A program made the translations under genes and the position numbers. Below the pieces are notes generated by a model. That model was not told where the DNA came from. It did no database searches and saw only the letters and a list, made by a program, of their open reading frames with translations. From an uncultured Gammaproteobacteria bacterium (lineage in GTDB: Bacteria > Pseudomonadota > Gammaproteobacteria > SZUA-229): a stretch of 54,575 bases of DNA. Positions 15,179 through 24,278 of this stretch are shown here, piece after piece; position 1 is the first letter of the stretch, and each line of letters starts with the position of its first letter. The stretch spans positions 1 through 54,575 of the forward strand of contig CAJXZZ010000008.1 of assembly GCA_913065105.1 (NCBI GenBank), read 5' to 3'.

Positions 15179-17152
15179 ATGGCCACTTCGAAACAAGATA
15201 TGCAAGACAATAAGTTAACCTTCAGAAAATATGAAGATGGCGATTTCGTTAATAATGATTTCGGCAAACAGATTTTTAATGAAGACACGACATACAAGTG
15301 CCCTACTTATGTACATCGTACTCCGCCTTGTCAGGGCAGTTGCCCATCGGGTGAAGATATTCGTGGCTGGTTAGACATCGTTCGTGGTATCGAATTACCT
15401 CCTGAAGGTGTTTCTATGCAGGAATATGCTTTCCGCCGCTCTACTGATGCTAACCCTTTCCCTTCTATGATGGGTCGTGTGTGTCCTGCACCTTGTGAGA
15501 CTGGCTGTAACCGTAACAACATTGAAGACTTCGTTGGTATTAACTCTGTTGAGCAATACATCGGTGACACAGCGTTTAAAGAAGGTTTCAAATTTGATAA
15601 CAGCGCTGCGATGACTGGCAAAAAAGTCGCCATCATCGGTGGTGGCCCTGCAGGTATGGCTGCGGCCTACCAATTACGTCGTAAAGGTATCGCTTCAACA
15701 ATCTTTGATGATCATTCAGAGCTTGGCGGCATGATGCGTTACGGTATCCCTGGCTACCGTACTCCTCGCGATTTTCTGGACAACGAATGTAACCGTATTG
15801 TAGAAATGGGTAACATCGAGACACGCATGAACACTCGCGTGGGTCGTGACGTTGCACTTGCAGACGTAGAAAAAGAACATGATGCTGTTTTATGGGCATT
15901 AGGCTGCTGGACTGGCCGCGGCGTTCCAGTTGAAGGCTGGGATGAGACACCTAACTGCGTATCTGCGGTTAAATTCCTTGAGCAGTTCAACAAGGGCGAA
16001 ATGAAATACACCGGTAAGAAAGTACTGTGTATCGGTGGTGGTGATACCTCTATCGACGTAGTCTCTGTTTCTCGCCGTATCGGCACATTGACTGACTACA
16101 ACGAAATGCCTGAAACAGTCGTTAATGGTGAATCTTCACACGCTGATCATGATTCATCTAAGAACGTGCCTTGTGAACTGGTAACACTGACAGCACTGTT
16201 CAAGAAAGAAGAGATGACAGCCGCACAGCATGAAGTTGAAGACGCTACTATCGAAGGCGTTAACATCATGAACGAAGTTATGCCTGTTGCACTCATTCGT
16301 GATGCCAACGGTCGTGCGACTGGTATGAAGTTTGTTGACTCTAAATGGGAAAACAATGCACCTGTTGCTGTCGAAGGCGGTAAAGAATACATCGTTGAAG
16401 CTGACATCATCGTTGCAGCGATTGGTCAGGGCGGTAACCTTGACGGTGTTGAAGATTTTAATAATGGCCGTAACCTGGTTGATGCAGACAACCTGTATCG
16501 CGTACCAGGTAAAGAAAATCACTATGTATGTGGTGACATCGTTCGCCCTCACCTGTTAACCACAGCAATCGGTCAGGCTTACATCGTTTCTGACACTATC
16601 GAAAACGATTTCAACAACATTGAATTGAAAAAACGTCCTAAAGTTGACGTTCACCACTTCGACCTTACTGATAAATTAGTTGAAGCAGGTCTGAATGTTG
16701 ATGCTTATGATGTAAACGAACACAAAGATGACGGTCAGCGTGGTACGGATAGTGACAACTATGCGATCCATAACTACGAAGACCGTAGCTCTCAGGAAAT
16801 TATCTCAGCTGATGAACTCTTCCTTGGACACTTCGCCTATGAAGAACGTAATCTGCGCGATACAGACGTTCCTTCTTCTGACGAAGTATTAGGTCACATG
16901 GCAGAACGTCAGATCAGTCTTGAAGAAGAGAAAGCGGTTGCAGAAGCTGGCCGTTGTATGAGCTGTGGTATGTGTTTCGAGTGTGATAACTGCGTTATCT
17001 ACTGTCCACAAGATGCGGTTTTCCGTGTTAAGAAAGACAGCAAAACATTAGGTCGTTATGTTGATACTGATTACACTAAATGTATCGGTTGTCACATCTG
17101 TTCTGATGTTTGCCCTACCGGCTACATTGATATGGCACTAGGTGTCGCTTAA
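15179..17152 (+). CDS. dsrL: DsrL, iron-sulfur flavoprotein NAD(P)H oxidoreductase
   Basis: 657 residues related to the small subunit of glutamate synthase (GltD). N-terminal cluster cysteines (CQGSCPSGEDIRGW, CPAPCETGCNRN), an FAD site VAIIGGGPAGMAAAY near residue 150, an NAD(P)H site LCIGGGDTSID near 281, and a C-terminal ferredoxin domain with CMSCGMCFECDNCVIYCP and CIGCHICSDVCP. DsrL is the physiological electron partner of DsrAB in sulfur oxidisers, passing electrons to NAD(P)+. CAGGAGAGC precedes the ATG. Its presence supports the oxidative direction. Confidence 0.97.
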   Translation: MATSKQDMQDNKLTFRKYEDGDFVNNDFGKQIFNEDTTYKCPTYVHRTPPCQGSCPSGEDIRGWLDIVRGIELPPEGVSMQEYAFRRSTDANPFPSMMGRVCPAPCETGCNRNNIEDFVGINSVEQYIGDTAFKEGFKFDNSAAMTGKKVAIIGGGPAGMAAAYQLRRKGIASTIFDDHSELGGMMRYGIPGYRTPRDFLDNECNRIVEMGNIETRMNTRVGRDVALADVEKEHDAVLWALGCWTGRGVPVEGWDETPNCVSAVKFLEQFNKGEMKYTGKKVLCIGGGDTSIDVVSVSRRIGTLTDYNEMPETVVNGESSHADHDSSKNVPCELVTLTALFKKEEMTAAQHEVEDATIEGVNIMNEVMPVALIRDANGRATGMKFVDSKWENNAPVAVEGGKEYIVEADIIVAAIGQGGNLDGVEDFNNGRNLVDADNLYRVPGKENHYVCGDIVRPHLLTTAIGQAYIVSDTIENDFNNIELKKRPKVDVHHFDLTDKLVEAGLNVDAYDVNEHKDDGQRGTDSDNYAIHNYEDRSSQEIISADELFLGHFAYEERNLRDTDVPSSDEVLGHMAERQISLEEEKAVAEAGRCMSCGMCFECDNCVIYCPQDAVFRVKKDSKTLGRYVDTDYTKCIGCHICSDVCPTGYIDMALGVA

Positions 17153-17170
17153 AGAACGGTTAATTAATGC

Positions 17171-17252
17171 CGTCATTGCGCGCGGCAGCGCGGCTGTCTT
17201 ATTCTAGTGACAACAGGTACTGGATAAGATTGCTCCGTACCTCGCAATGACG
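17171..17252. repeat. Palindromic repeat with CGTCATTGCG ends between dsrL and dsrJ
   Basis: CGTCATTGCG at 17171-17180 and CGCAATGACG at 17243-17252 are exact inverted copies bounding an 82-bp element with GCGCGGCAGCGCGG inside. This word pair is common in dispersed repeats of several proteobacteria. Its right end overlaps an ATG at 17247 in the dsrJ frame. Confidence 0.65.
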
Positions 17253-17279
17253 AATAGAATGACTAAAACAGGTAATCTG

Positions 17280-17741
17280 ATGACAAGATTTTTACGTTTA
17301 ATTTATGTATTGATAGGCTTAACGCTGCTGTCGACGTCGGCAATTGCAGAGACGCCCTTCCCTACGATTCATGAACCATCAGATGAAAGCAAAAAGTGTA
17401 TTCATCCGGAAGATGAAATGCGTAGAAATCACATGAACTATATTTTGCACGAACGCGACGAAACCATGCGTGAAGGTATTCGTAACGAGCCTGCCAGTCT
17501 GGCTAACTGCATAAACTGTCATGTTGAACCAAATGCACAAGGTGAAATTGCTGGCATTGACAGTGATGAGCACTTCTGCAACGCGTGTCATCAATATGCC
17601 TCAGTACAGATTGACTGTTTCCAATGTCATGCTGACCGTCCGCAGAAATACATTAATCGCAGCAAACATTCGTCGTCAATTCAGCAGCAACTGCAACAAA
17701 CGCTTGCTGCTGACACATCAAATAAAGGAGTTAATCAGTAA
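17280..17741 (+). CDS. dsrJ: DsrJ, periplasmic triheme cytochrome c
   Basis: 153 residues from the ATG at 17280; the frame runs up to 17247, but that ATG lies within a palindromic repeat, while AGGTAAT stands just before 17280 and yields a clean signal sequence (MTRFLRLIYVLIGLTLLSTS). Three heme motifs are present: CINCH, CNACH and CFQCH. Cys40 in SKKCIHPEDEMRRNHM matches the conserved cysteine proposed as an unusual axial heme ligand in DsrJ. The stop overlaps the dsrO start (TAATG). Confidence 0.93.
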   Translation: MTRFLRLIYVLIGLTLLSTSAIAETPFPTIHEPSDESKKCIHPEDEMRRNHMNYILHERDETMREGIRNEPASLANCINCHVEPNAQGEIAGIDSDEHFCNACHQYASVQIDCFQCHADRPQKYINRSKHSSSIQQQLQQTLAADTSNKGVNQ

Positions 17742-18511
17742 TGGCTAATTCTCATGACACATCTACGAATACTTCAAGACGTGACTTTTTATCAAAAGCG
17801 GTGGTTGCCGGTACGATAACCATTGCACCGGGCGTACTGTTACATACGACTGCTCAGGCAGCGACCGGCGACGTTTCTACAAAAGCAGGTGATGAATCTG
17901 TTAGTAGTAAAAACCGTTGGGGCATGTTGATCGATACTGCAAAATGCGCCACTGGCTGCACCGACTGTGTCGATGCCTGTAATAAAGAAAACGGTCTGGT
18001 CAGTCACGGGCGACCTAAGTCAGACACTCAGTACATACGTAAAGTAACATTAAAAGACAAATCAACCGGTCATGAGTCATCTCTGCCTCTGATGTGTCAG
18101 CACTGTGAAACAGCACCCTGCGTAGACGTATGTCCAACAGGCGCCTCTTTTGTACGTGAAGATGGTATTGCACTGGTCGACAAACACATCTGTATCGGCT
18201 GCCGCTACTGCATGATGGCATGCCCGTATAAAGCACGCTCTTTTGTGCATGAAGAGGTAGAAAACCAGACATTAACTGCGCCACGCGGCAAGGGCACTGT
18301 TGAATCTTGCACCATGTGTGTTACCCGTGTAGACAATGGTGGTATTCCCGCCTGCGTTGAAGCATGTACGGCTGAAAACCATAACGCTATGATCTTTGGT
18401 GATCTTAATAATCCTAACAGCACCATTTCTGTCGCGCTGAAAGAACAAGGCGGCAAGCAGCTTCGTCCTGACCTGAAGCTTAACACTGGCGTTCGTTACC
18501 AGGGCTTATAA
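17741..18511 (+). CDS. dsrO: DsrO, periplasmic ferredoxin-like subunit
   Basis: 256 residues with a Tat signal (TSRRDFLSKAVVAG, then a hydrophobic stretch ending AQAA). Four cysteine groups of the HybA/NrfC type: CATGCTDCVDAC, CQHCETAPCVDVCP, CIGCRYCMMACPY and CTMCV...CVEAC, for up to four [4Fe-4S] clusters. It links DsrJ electronically with the membrane subunit DsrP. It overlaps dsrJ by one base and is followed after 22 bp by dsrP. Full length. Confidence 0.95.
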   Translation: MANSHDTSTNTSRRDFLSKAVVAGTITIAPGVLLHTTAQAATGDVSTKAGDESVSSKNRWGMLIDTAKCATGCTDCVDACNKENGLVSHGRPKSDTQYIRKVTLKDKSTGHESSLPLMCQHCETAPCVDVCPTGASFVREDGIALVDKHICIGCRYCMMACPYKARSFVHEEVENQTLTAPRGKGTVESCTMCVTRVDNGGIPACVEACTAENHNAMIFGDLNNPNSTISVALKEQGGKQLRPDLKLNTGVRYQGL

Positions 18512-18533
18512 GCCAGAATTATAAGAGATAATA

Positions 18534-19739
18534 ATGAGTAAAATAGAATACACCGCAGTACAAGGTAAAAGTCTGGCTTATTTCGCTCTACTCGGCGGTT
18601 TAGCTTTTGTGATGTTATTGGCCCTGTTGTCAGTTTGGCACATGGAGCACAATGGCCACTATGTAACCGGCATGAATAACCAGATTGTCTGGGGCATGCC
18701 ACATGTATTTGCTATTTTTCTTATCGTAGCCGCATCTGGCGCACTAAACGTTGCATCCATCGCTTCTGTGTTCAGAAAAAAAATATACGAACCTATGGCA
18801 CGTTTATCCGCCCTGTTAGCACTCGCCCTTTTGACTGGCGGTCTGGTTGTATTATTACTTGACCTGGGTCGCCCTGATCGTTTGATAGTGGCTATGACCT
18901 ATTACAACTTCAAATCGATTTTTGCCTGGAACATTATTTTATATACCGGTTTCTTTGGTTTTGTCGGTGCTTATCTGTGGACCATGATGGATCACAATGT
19001 ATATAAATTTAAACCTTATGCTGGCTTCTCTGCGTTTGTATGGCGCTTAACTCTTACCACTGGTACCGGTTCTATCTTTGGTTTCCTGGTTGCACGTTCT
19101 GCTTATGACGCTGCGCTGATGGCCCCTATGTTCATCATCATGTCATTTTCTTTTGGCCTGGCTATCTTTATCCTGGTATTGATGGCCTCTTACAAATGGA
19201 CAGGCATGGAACTAGGTGACGTCGTTGTCAATCGCTTAAGAAACCTGCTGGGCATCTTCGTTGCTTCTGTTCTGTATTTCACTGCGGTTTATCATGTGAC
19301 TAACCTGTATGCGACACAACACCACGACGTAGAAAGATTCCTGTTACTGGACGGTGGCATATTCACCACCGTTTTCTGGATTGGTGAAATTCTGATTGGC
19401 GGCTTAATTCCCCTTGCCTTGATCTATGCGCCTGGTGTCAAAAATTGCCGGACCACTTTGGGCCTTATCTGCACGATGATTATCATCGGTGGTTTTTCCA
19501 AGGTTTACACCATCTTAATTGCTGGTCAGGCTTTCCCACTGGAAATTTTCCCTGGCTACGAAGTCAGTAGTTCTTTCTACGACGGTGCGATCAACAGCTA
19601 CACTCCTAGCCTGCCTGAAATACTACTAGGTCTGGGCGGTATCGCAATGTCTTTATTCATCGTTGTATTTGCACTTAAAGTTTTACGCTTCCTGCCTGTT
19701 TCACTGGCAGACTCAGTAGCTGATCCACACGCTAAATAA
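18534..19739 (+). CDS. dsrP: DsrP, NrfD-family quinone-interacting membrane subunit
   Basis: 401 residues, about ten transmembrane helices, NrfD/PsrC type (LDLGRPDRLIVAMTYYNFKS, RSAYDAALMAPMFIIMSF). It exchanges electrons between the iron-sulfur protein DsrO and membrane quinone. AGAGATAATA precedes the ATG. The downstream 148-bp gap to dsrN is filled by a long palindromic repeat. Confidence 0.95.
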   Translation: MSKIEYTAVQGKSLAYFALLGGLAFVMLLALLSVWHMEHNGHYVTGMNNQIVWGMPHVFAIFLIVAASGALNVASIASVFRKKIYEPMARLSALLALALLTGGLVVLLLDLGRPDRLIVAMTYYNFKSIFAWNIILYTGFFGFVGAYLWTMMDHNVYKFKPYAGFSAFVWRLTLTTGTGSIFGFLVARSAYDAALMAPMFIIMSFSFGLAIFILVLMASYKWTGMELGDVVVNRLRNLLGIFVASVLYFTAVYHVTNLYATQHHDVERFLLLDGGIFTTVFWIGEILIGGLIPLALIYAPGVKNCRTTLGLICTMIIIGGFSKVYTILIAGQAFPLEIFPGYEVSSSFYDGAINSYTPSLPEILLGLGGIAMSLFIVVFALKVLRFLPVSLADSVADPHAK

Positions 19740-19768
19740 AAGCAAACAGCACTAAAAACAAAAATCCT

Positions 19769-19850
19769 TTTGCCGCGAACAACGCAAAGGACGCGAAAAA
19801 CAGCTTTTTTAGCTTTTAATATTTGCGTCTTTTGCGTTGTTCGCGGCAAA
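19769..19850. repeat. Palindromic dispersed repeat, copy 1 (dsrP-dsrN gap)
   Basis: TTTGCCGCGAACAACGCAAA... (26 nt from 19769) is the inverted copy, with one mismatch, of 19825-19850. The loop is AT-rich. Related sequences, with GCCGCGAA, CGCAAAGG and GACGC words, recur at 46618-46713 and 47637-47713. A transcript would fold into a strong hairpin that may set the dsrP 3' end. Confidence 0.75.
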
Positions 19851-19887
19851 GTTTTTATTCTACTTGTTTCTACTGTAACCTGTAGCC

Positions 19888-21279
19888 ATGTCACGAATCT
19901 TCATATCCGCCGCGCACAAATCCTCTGGCAAAACCACTGTCAGTATCGGACTGTGTGCCGCTCTAAAACAACGTGACCTTATCGTGCAAAGTTTTAAAAA
20001 AGGCCCTGATTACATTGACCCCTACTGGCTTGCCCAGGCAACCCGCCGAGATTGTTACAACCTGGATTTCTACACCATGGAACGCGATGAAATACTGTCG
20101 CTGATGAAAGACAAATCACAGGGCGCAGATATCACGCTGATCGAAGGCAATAAAGGTCTATACGACGGACTGGATCTCGATGGTAGTAATAGTAATGCTG
20201 CATTGGCCACACTGACACAGACACCCGTGGTACTGGTATTAAATGCCAGGGGCATGACTCGCGGTATCGCACCATTGATATTAGGTTATCAGGCATTTGA
20301 TAAAAATGTCTCCATCAAGGGTGTCATTCTCAATCGACTTGGCGGCTCACGTCATGAGAGTAAATTACGTAATGTGATCGAACATTACACGGATGTTGAA
20401 GTTGTTGGCGCAATACATAATGACCAGCGATTTAATATCGATGAACGTCATCTAGGACTGGTACCAGGCCATGAAGATCCTTTTTGTGAGCAGAAAATCG
20501 ATTTGCTGGCAGAAGCAGTTAATGATCAGGTTAATCTCGACGCTATACTACGTATAGCCAATCAGGCAAAAAATCTAAGCACCGATAACGCTACGATTGA
20601 AATCCGATCTAAAAACCACACAAAAGACATAAAACTGGGACTGATCCGTTGCTCCGCCTTCGGTTTCTACTACCCTGATGATCTACAGGCCTTAGAACAT
20701 GCAGGCGCTGAGTTAATCGAAATCGATCCATGCCATGACGCGGTACTTCCCGATGTAGATGCTCTTTTTATCGGTGGCGGTTTCCCTGAAACCCACATGC
20801 ACGAACTCGAAGCCAATAAAGACTTACGAATAGCCATAAAATCTGCCATCGACAATGGCCTACCCACCTATGCAGAATGTGGTGGGTTAATGTATCTGGC
20901 GAGATCCATAGAGTGGAATGAAAATAAATGCACCATGGTGGGATGTGTCGATGCAGATATAATCATGGAAAAAACCCCACAGGGCCGTGGTTACGTACAA
21001 TTACAGGAAACCGAAAACAGCCTGTGGCCAAATTCTTCAGATAAAATCATCAATGCCCACGAATTTCATTATTCACGTTTTAAAATGGTTGATAAAAATG
21101 TACAATTTGCCTTCCATGTAAAACGTGGAACTGGAATCAATGGTATATCTGATGGATATATTTACAAAAATATGATGGCTAACTATAGCCATCAACGCAA
21201 TACCAGAAATAACCCATGGACGGAGAGATTTATCAGTTTTGCCAGAGACTGCAAAAACAGGAAAATAAAAGCAACATAA
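19888..21279 (+). CDS. dsrN: DsrN, siroheme amidase (CbiA/CobB-like)
   Basis: 463 residues homologous to cobyrinate a,c-diamide synthase: P-loop SAAHKSSGKTTVSIG at the N-terminus, KGPDYIDPYW, and a C-terminal glutamine amidotransferase-like domain with FIGGGFPETHMHEL, nucleophile Cys in YAECGGLMYLA and His in MMANYSHQ. DsrN amidates siroheme to the sirohydrochlorin-amide form used in DsrAB. Fourteen codons before its ATG the palindromic repeat ends, so the gene may be weakly coupled to dsrP. 21 bp precede dsrR. Confidence 0.93.
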   Translation: MSRIFISAAHKSSGKTTVSIGLCAALKQRDLIVQSFKKGPDYIDPYWLAQATRRDCYNLDFYTMERDEILSLMKDKSQGADITLIEGNKGLYDGLDLDGSNSNAALATLTQTPVVLVLNARGMTRGIAPLILGYQAFDKNVSIKGVILNRLGGSRHESKLRNVIEHYTDVEVVGAIHNDQRFNIDERHLGLVPGHEDPFCEQKIDLLAEAVNDQVNLDAILRIANQAKNLSTDNATIEIRSKNHTKDIKLGLIRCSAFGFYYPDDLQALEHAGAELIEIDPCHDAVLPDVDALFIGGGFPETHMHELEANKDLRIAIKSAIDNGLPTYAECGGLMYLARSIEWNENKCTMVGCVDADIIMEKTPQGRGYVQLQETENSLWPNSSDKIINAHEFHYSRFKMVDKNVQFAFHVKRGTGINGISDGYIYKNMMANYSHQRNTRNNPWTERFISFARDCKNRKIKAT

Positions 21280-21300
21280 ACGAGCTAATAGCCAACTACT

Positions 21301-21612
21301 ATGATTACAATCACACCAGCTGCGGCTGCACAGATCAAACTTTCTGCAGAACAGGGTAAAACCGAAGGTATGTCGTTGCGCATAGCTGCATCACTCGACG
21401 ATGATAAAAGTATTCACTACGGTATGGGGTTTGACGATAACAAAGAAGATGATGTGACTGTTCCTGCAGATGATATTGAGATCATAGTATCCGTCACCAG
21501 TGCCGAATTGTTAAAAAACACGACCATTGATTTTGTTGAGCTTGAACCGGGTAAATTTCAGTTCATCTTTCTAAATCCTAACGATCCAAATTACAAAGCC
21601 CCGTCAGAATAA
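21301..21612 (+). CDS. dsrR: DsrR, cysteine-less IscA-like protein
   Basis: 103 residues of the A-type scaffold fold (MITITPAAAAQIKLSAEQ, GMSLRIAASL, VELEPGKFQFIFLNPND). None of the three cysteines of IscA is present; the protein has no cysteine at all, exactly the trait of DsrR, which is reported to affect dsr expression post-transcriptionally in Allochromatium. Last recognisable dsr gene here; the usual dsrS is not next to it. 28 bp separate it from the kinase. Confidence 0.92.
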   Translation: MITITPAAAAQIKLSAEQGKTEGMSLRIAASLDDDKSIHYGMGFDDNKEDDVTVPADDIEIIVSVTSAELLKNTTIDFVELEPGKFQFIFLNPNDPNYKAPSE

Positions 21613-21639
21613 CTGAAGCCAGAAAAAATAAAATAGACC

Positions 21640-22785
21640 ATGGCTGAAGTATCATCGTTCGAATGGAGCCCACCATCGCTGGCTCTGCTTTATAGAATAA
21701 CCAGTTCTTTAAGTTCTGCAAATGAAGAAAAAGATATTCTCCATGATTTTTTAATCTTATTAAAACAGCATTTCAATGCAAAAGCCGGCTCTATTCAATT
21801 AATTAATGATGACGGCCTGATGGATCTGATCAGCTATTTTGGCATAACTGAGGAACAGGCAAGCAGCATTCAACACGCCCCCATCGACGGGCACCTGTTT
21901 AGTTTTGAAACCGATGTGATCGATGAGATCCAAATACGCAAGAGCGAACTGGCTATTGATACACTGCCCCCCAAACAGTTATGCATCCCGGTAAGATTCA
22001 AAATTCGAACATTAGGTGTCATCAATCTATTCGTTGAAAATGAAATAGAGATCACCGAAGAACTTGCATATCTGTTGCTTTCTCTAGGCGCACATCTAGG
22101 TGAGTTTTTTGAACGCACGTTGATCGAACAAAAAAATCGCCGTCAACTTATTAAAGATGAGCGCAATATAATCGCTAATGAATTACATGATTCACTGGCA
22201 CAAACTTTAGCTTCACTGCGTTTCCAGGTACGTATTCTCGATCAGAGCCTACAACCAGTCAGTAATTTTATGGCATTCAAAACCATCGAATCAGTGGAAC
22301 ATGGCCTTGACGAAGCGACTACTGATCTACGCGAGCTGATCGCACATTGCCGCGTGCCGATCGAAGAACAGGGATTAATTCCGGCAGTAAAACGTGCCGT
22401 CGAAAAATTCCGCGTAGATACCGGGATACACATCCTGTTACAGAGCAATCAAGAAGTACTACCGTTACCCTCGAATATGGAGTTAAATGCATATCGCATC
22501 GTACAGGAAGCACTCACCAATATAAAAAAACATGCCAATGCCTATATCGTCCGTGTGTTAGTAAACTGTGATGATGAAGGCAATATTCATATACTGATAG
22601 AAAACGATGGCAAAGGTTTTGATCAGTGCAAGATAAAAAGCTCTGAAGGTGAACACCTCGGATTAACCATCATGAAGGAAAGAGCCAAACACCTGGGTGG
22701 AAAACTTAAAATCGAAAGTGAGATCGATGAAGGCACCCGTGTTGAGCTTAATTTTCAATATAAGGAAGATAATACAAAAACGTGA
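21640..22785 (+). CDS. Cytoplasmic GAF-domain histidine kinase (NarX/HisKA_3 type)
   Basis: 381 residues with no membrane segment. GAF-like sensor region about residues 25-160, then a HisKA_3 domain with the phospho-acceptor His183 in RNIIANELHDSLAQTLASLR, and an HATPase domain (AYRIVQEALTNIKKHANA, ENDGKGFD, EHLGLTIMKERA). The sequence resembles the C-terminal half of NarX. It sits 28 bp after dsrR and 43 bp before the regulator at 22828, so it is probably part of the dsr transcript. A cytoplasmic signal, such as a sulfur or redox state, is inferred. Cys115 lies in the GAF region (KQLCIPVRF). Confidence 0.9.
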   Translation: MAEVSSFEWSPPSLALLYRITSSLSSANEEKDILHDFLILLKQHFNAKAGSIQLINDDGLMDLISYFGITEEQASSIQHAPIDGHLFSFETDVIDEIQIRKSELAIDTLPPKQLCIPVRFKIRTLGVINLFVENEIEITEELAYLLLSLGAHLGEFFERTLIEQKNRRQLIKDERNIIANELHDSLAQTLASLRFQVRILDQSLQPVSNFMAFKTIESVEHGLDEATTDLRELIAHCRVPIEEQGLIPAVKRAVEKFRVDTGIHILLQSNQEVLPLPSNMELNAYRIVQEALTNIKKHANAYIVRVLVNCDDEGNIHILIENDGKGFDQCKIKSSEGEHLGLTIMKERAKHLGGKLKIESEIDEGTRVELNFQYKEDNTKT

Positions 22786-22827
22786 TAAATTCAGTACCTG
22801 GCAACCTACTTCCCCACAGATAAAACT

Positions 22828-23484
22828 ATGCGCGTAATAATCATTGATGACCATGCACTATTTAGAGACGGCCTGAAAGGCCTGCTCGAACAACGTAATA
22901 TTGATGTTGCCGGTGTCGCAGCAGATGGCAACGAAGGCATTGAGCTAGCAAAAAAAATACAACCCGACATTATCCTGCTGGACTTACGCATGCCGAACAT
23001 GGGGGGATTAGATACACTTCCTATATTACGCAAAGAACTACCGACGACCCCGGTAGTGATGTTAACCACAAGCAATGATGAAAGTGACTTAATCAAAGCA
23101 CTGCGTACTGGCGCTCAAGGTTACCTGCTTAAGGACATGGAACCAGAAGAACTGGTCGGTGCCTTGCGTGACATCGAAAATGGTAAAAACGTAGTGGCCG
23201 CCGATTTAACCGATGCATTAGCCAGGATGGTGCAAGGTGAAACAACTTTAGGTGACGACGAGGGACCATTCTCTGAACTCACACCACGTGAAACTGAAAT
23301 TCTTTGCCTGCTCGCCGAGGGCCAAAGTAACAAACTCATCGCCAGAAACTTAGGTATTTCTGATGGCACGGTGAAGTTACATGTTAAGGCCATCCTTAGA
23401 AAACTGAGTATACATTCGCGCGTTGAAGCGGCTGTAATGGCCGTTGAGCACGGCTTGCGCCATAAGCAAAAAGACAAAACCTGA
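22828..23484 (+). CDS. NarL/LuxR-type response regulator
   Basis: 218 residues. Receiver domain with Asp7-Asp8, phospho-acceptor Asp52 (LLDLRMPNMGG), Thr near 81 and Lys102 (YLLKDMEPEE); C-terminal LuxR helix-turn-helix (LTPRETEILCLLAEGQSNK...SDGTVKLHVKAILRKL). Cognate of the kinase at 21640 by adjacency. Target promoters are unknown; dsrA, aprB or sgp are reasonable candidates. The gene ends 25 bp before the rhodanese start. Confidence 0.93.
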   Translation: MRVIIIDDHALFRDGLKGLLEQRNIDVAGVAADGNEGIELAKKIQPDIILLDLRMPNMGGLDTLPILRKELPTTPVVMLTTSNDESDLIKALRTGAQGYLLKDMEPEELVGALRDIENGKNVVAADLTDALARMVQGETTLGDDEGPFSELTPRETEILCLLAEGQSNKLIARNLGISDGTVKLHVKAILRKLSIHSRVEAAVMAVEHGLRHKQKDKT

Positions 23485-23509
23485 TCTAAATCTACAAAAC
23501 TGTTTAACC

Positions 23510-23983
23510 ATGAAGACATTTGCACAAATTGCTGCTGAAATCGCCCCGCAAATTACTGAAATGATGCCCTGGGATGCAGAAGAGCTTCTCGAATCGAAAC
23601 CAGAGACACTGATCATTGATATCAGGGAAACGCATGAATATGACACCATGCACATTCCTGATTCGATAAATGTACCCCGGGGTATTCTGGAAAATGCCTG
23701 TGAATGGGACTTCGAGGAAACAGAACCGGATCTGGTAACAGCCAGGGAAAAACCAGTTCTGCTGGTCTGCCGGTCGGGGAATCGTACAACACTGGCAGCC
23801 TATACATTACAACAGATGGGCTATGAAAATGTCATCTCGCTAAAGACGGGTTTGCGTGGCTGGAGTGACTATGAGCTGCCGATGGTGGATATCGAAGAAA
23901 AACCGGTTGATTTAACAGACGCAGATCATTATTTCGCAAATAAGATTCTGCAGGAACAACGTAACCCCGACAGCAAAGATTAG
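23510..23983 (+). CDS. Single-domain rhodanese (sulfurtransferase)
   Basis: 157 residues from ATG 23510; the frame is open back to a TTG inside the preceding gene, which is rejected. Rhodanese features: LIIDIRETHEYDTMHIPDS, active-site loop Cys87-Arg-Ser-Gly-Asn-Arg (LLVCRSGNRTT) and GLRGWSDYELPM. No signal peptide, so cytoplasmic. It may move sulfane sulfur toward TusA or DsrEFH; this is inference from its position at the end of the dsr locus. Confidence 0.9.
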   Translation: MKTFAQIAAEIAPQITEMMPWDAEELLESKPETLIIDIRETHEYDTMHIPDSINVPRGILENACEWDFEETEPDLVTAREKPVLLVCRSGNRTTLAAYTLQQMGYENVISLKTGLRGWSDYELPMVDIEEKPVDLTDADHYFANKILQEQRNPDSKD

Positions 23984-24278
23984 CTTATAACCTGGTAACC
24001 GAGGCAGGATTTTGTTCTGTGTTTATATATTCTTAATACCGGTCTATCCTTGCTTAACTTTTCATTCTCTTAATAATCTTTACCTTGTGCTTTTTATTAG
24101 GTATTGCAATTTTCGCACCGCAATGCCTGACTAAATAAAAGTAGAAATATTGTTCAACCCAGGCTCAGCTCAAGCTACTTCAATCAAACCTAAATCGCGG
24201 AATGAAATCCGCTCCTACAAAAAACTATCGTAAATGCCAATAAAAGAAAGAGAATAAAACTAAAGGGAAAACCGAAAA

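Noticed and set aside
21640-22785. dsrS following dsrR
   Set aside because: The product is plainly a histidine kinase with GAF, HisKA_3 and HATPase motifs.
23444-23509. TTG-initiated extension of the rhodanese into the response regulator gene
   Set aside because: It overlaps coding sequence and lacks a ribosome site; ATG 23510 starts a normal single-domain rhodanese.
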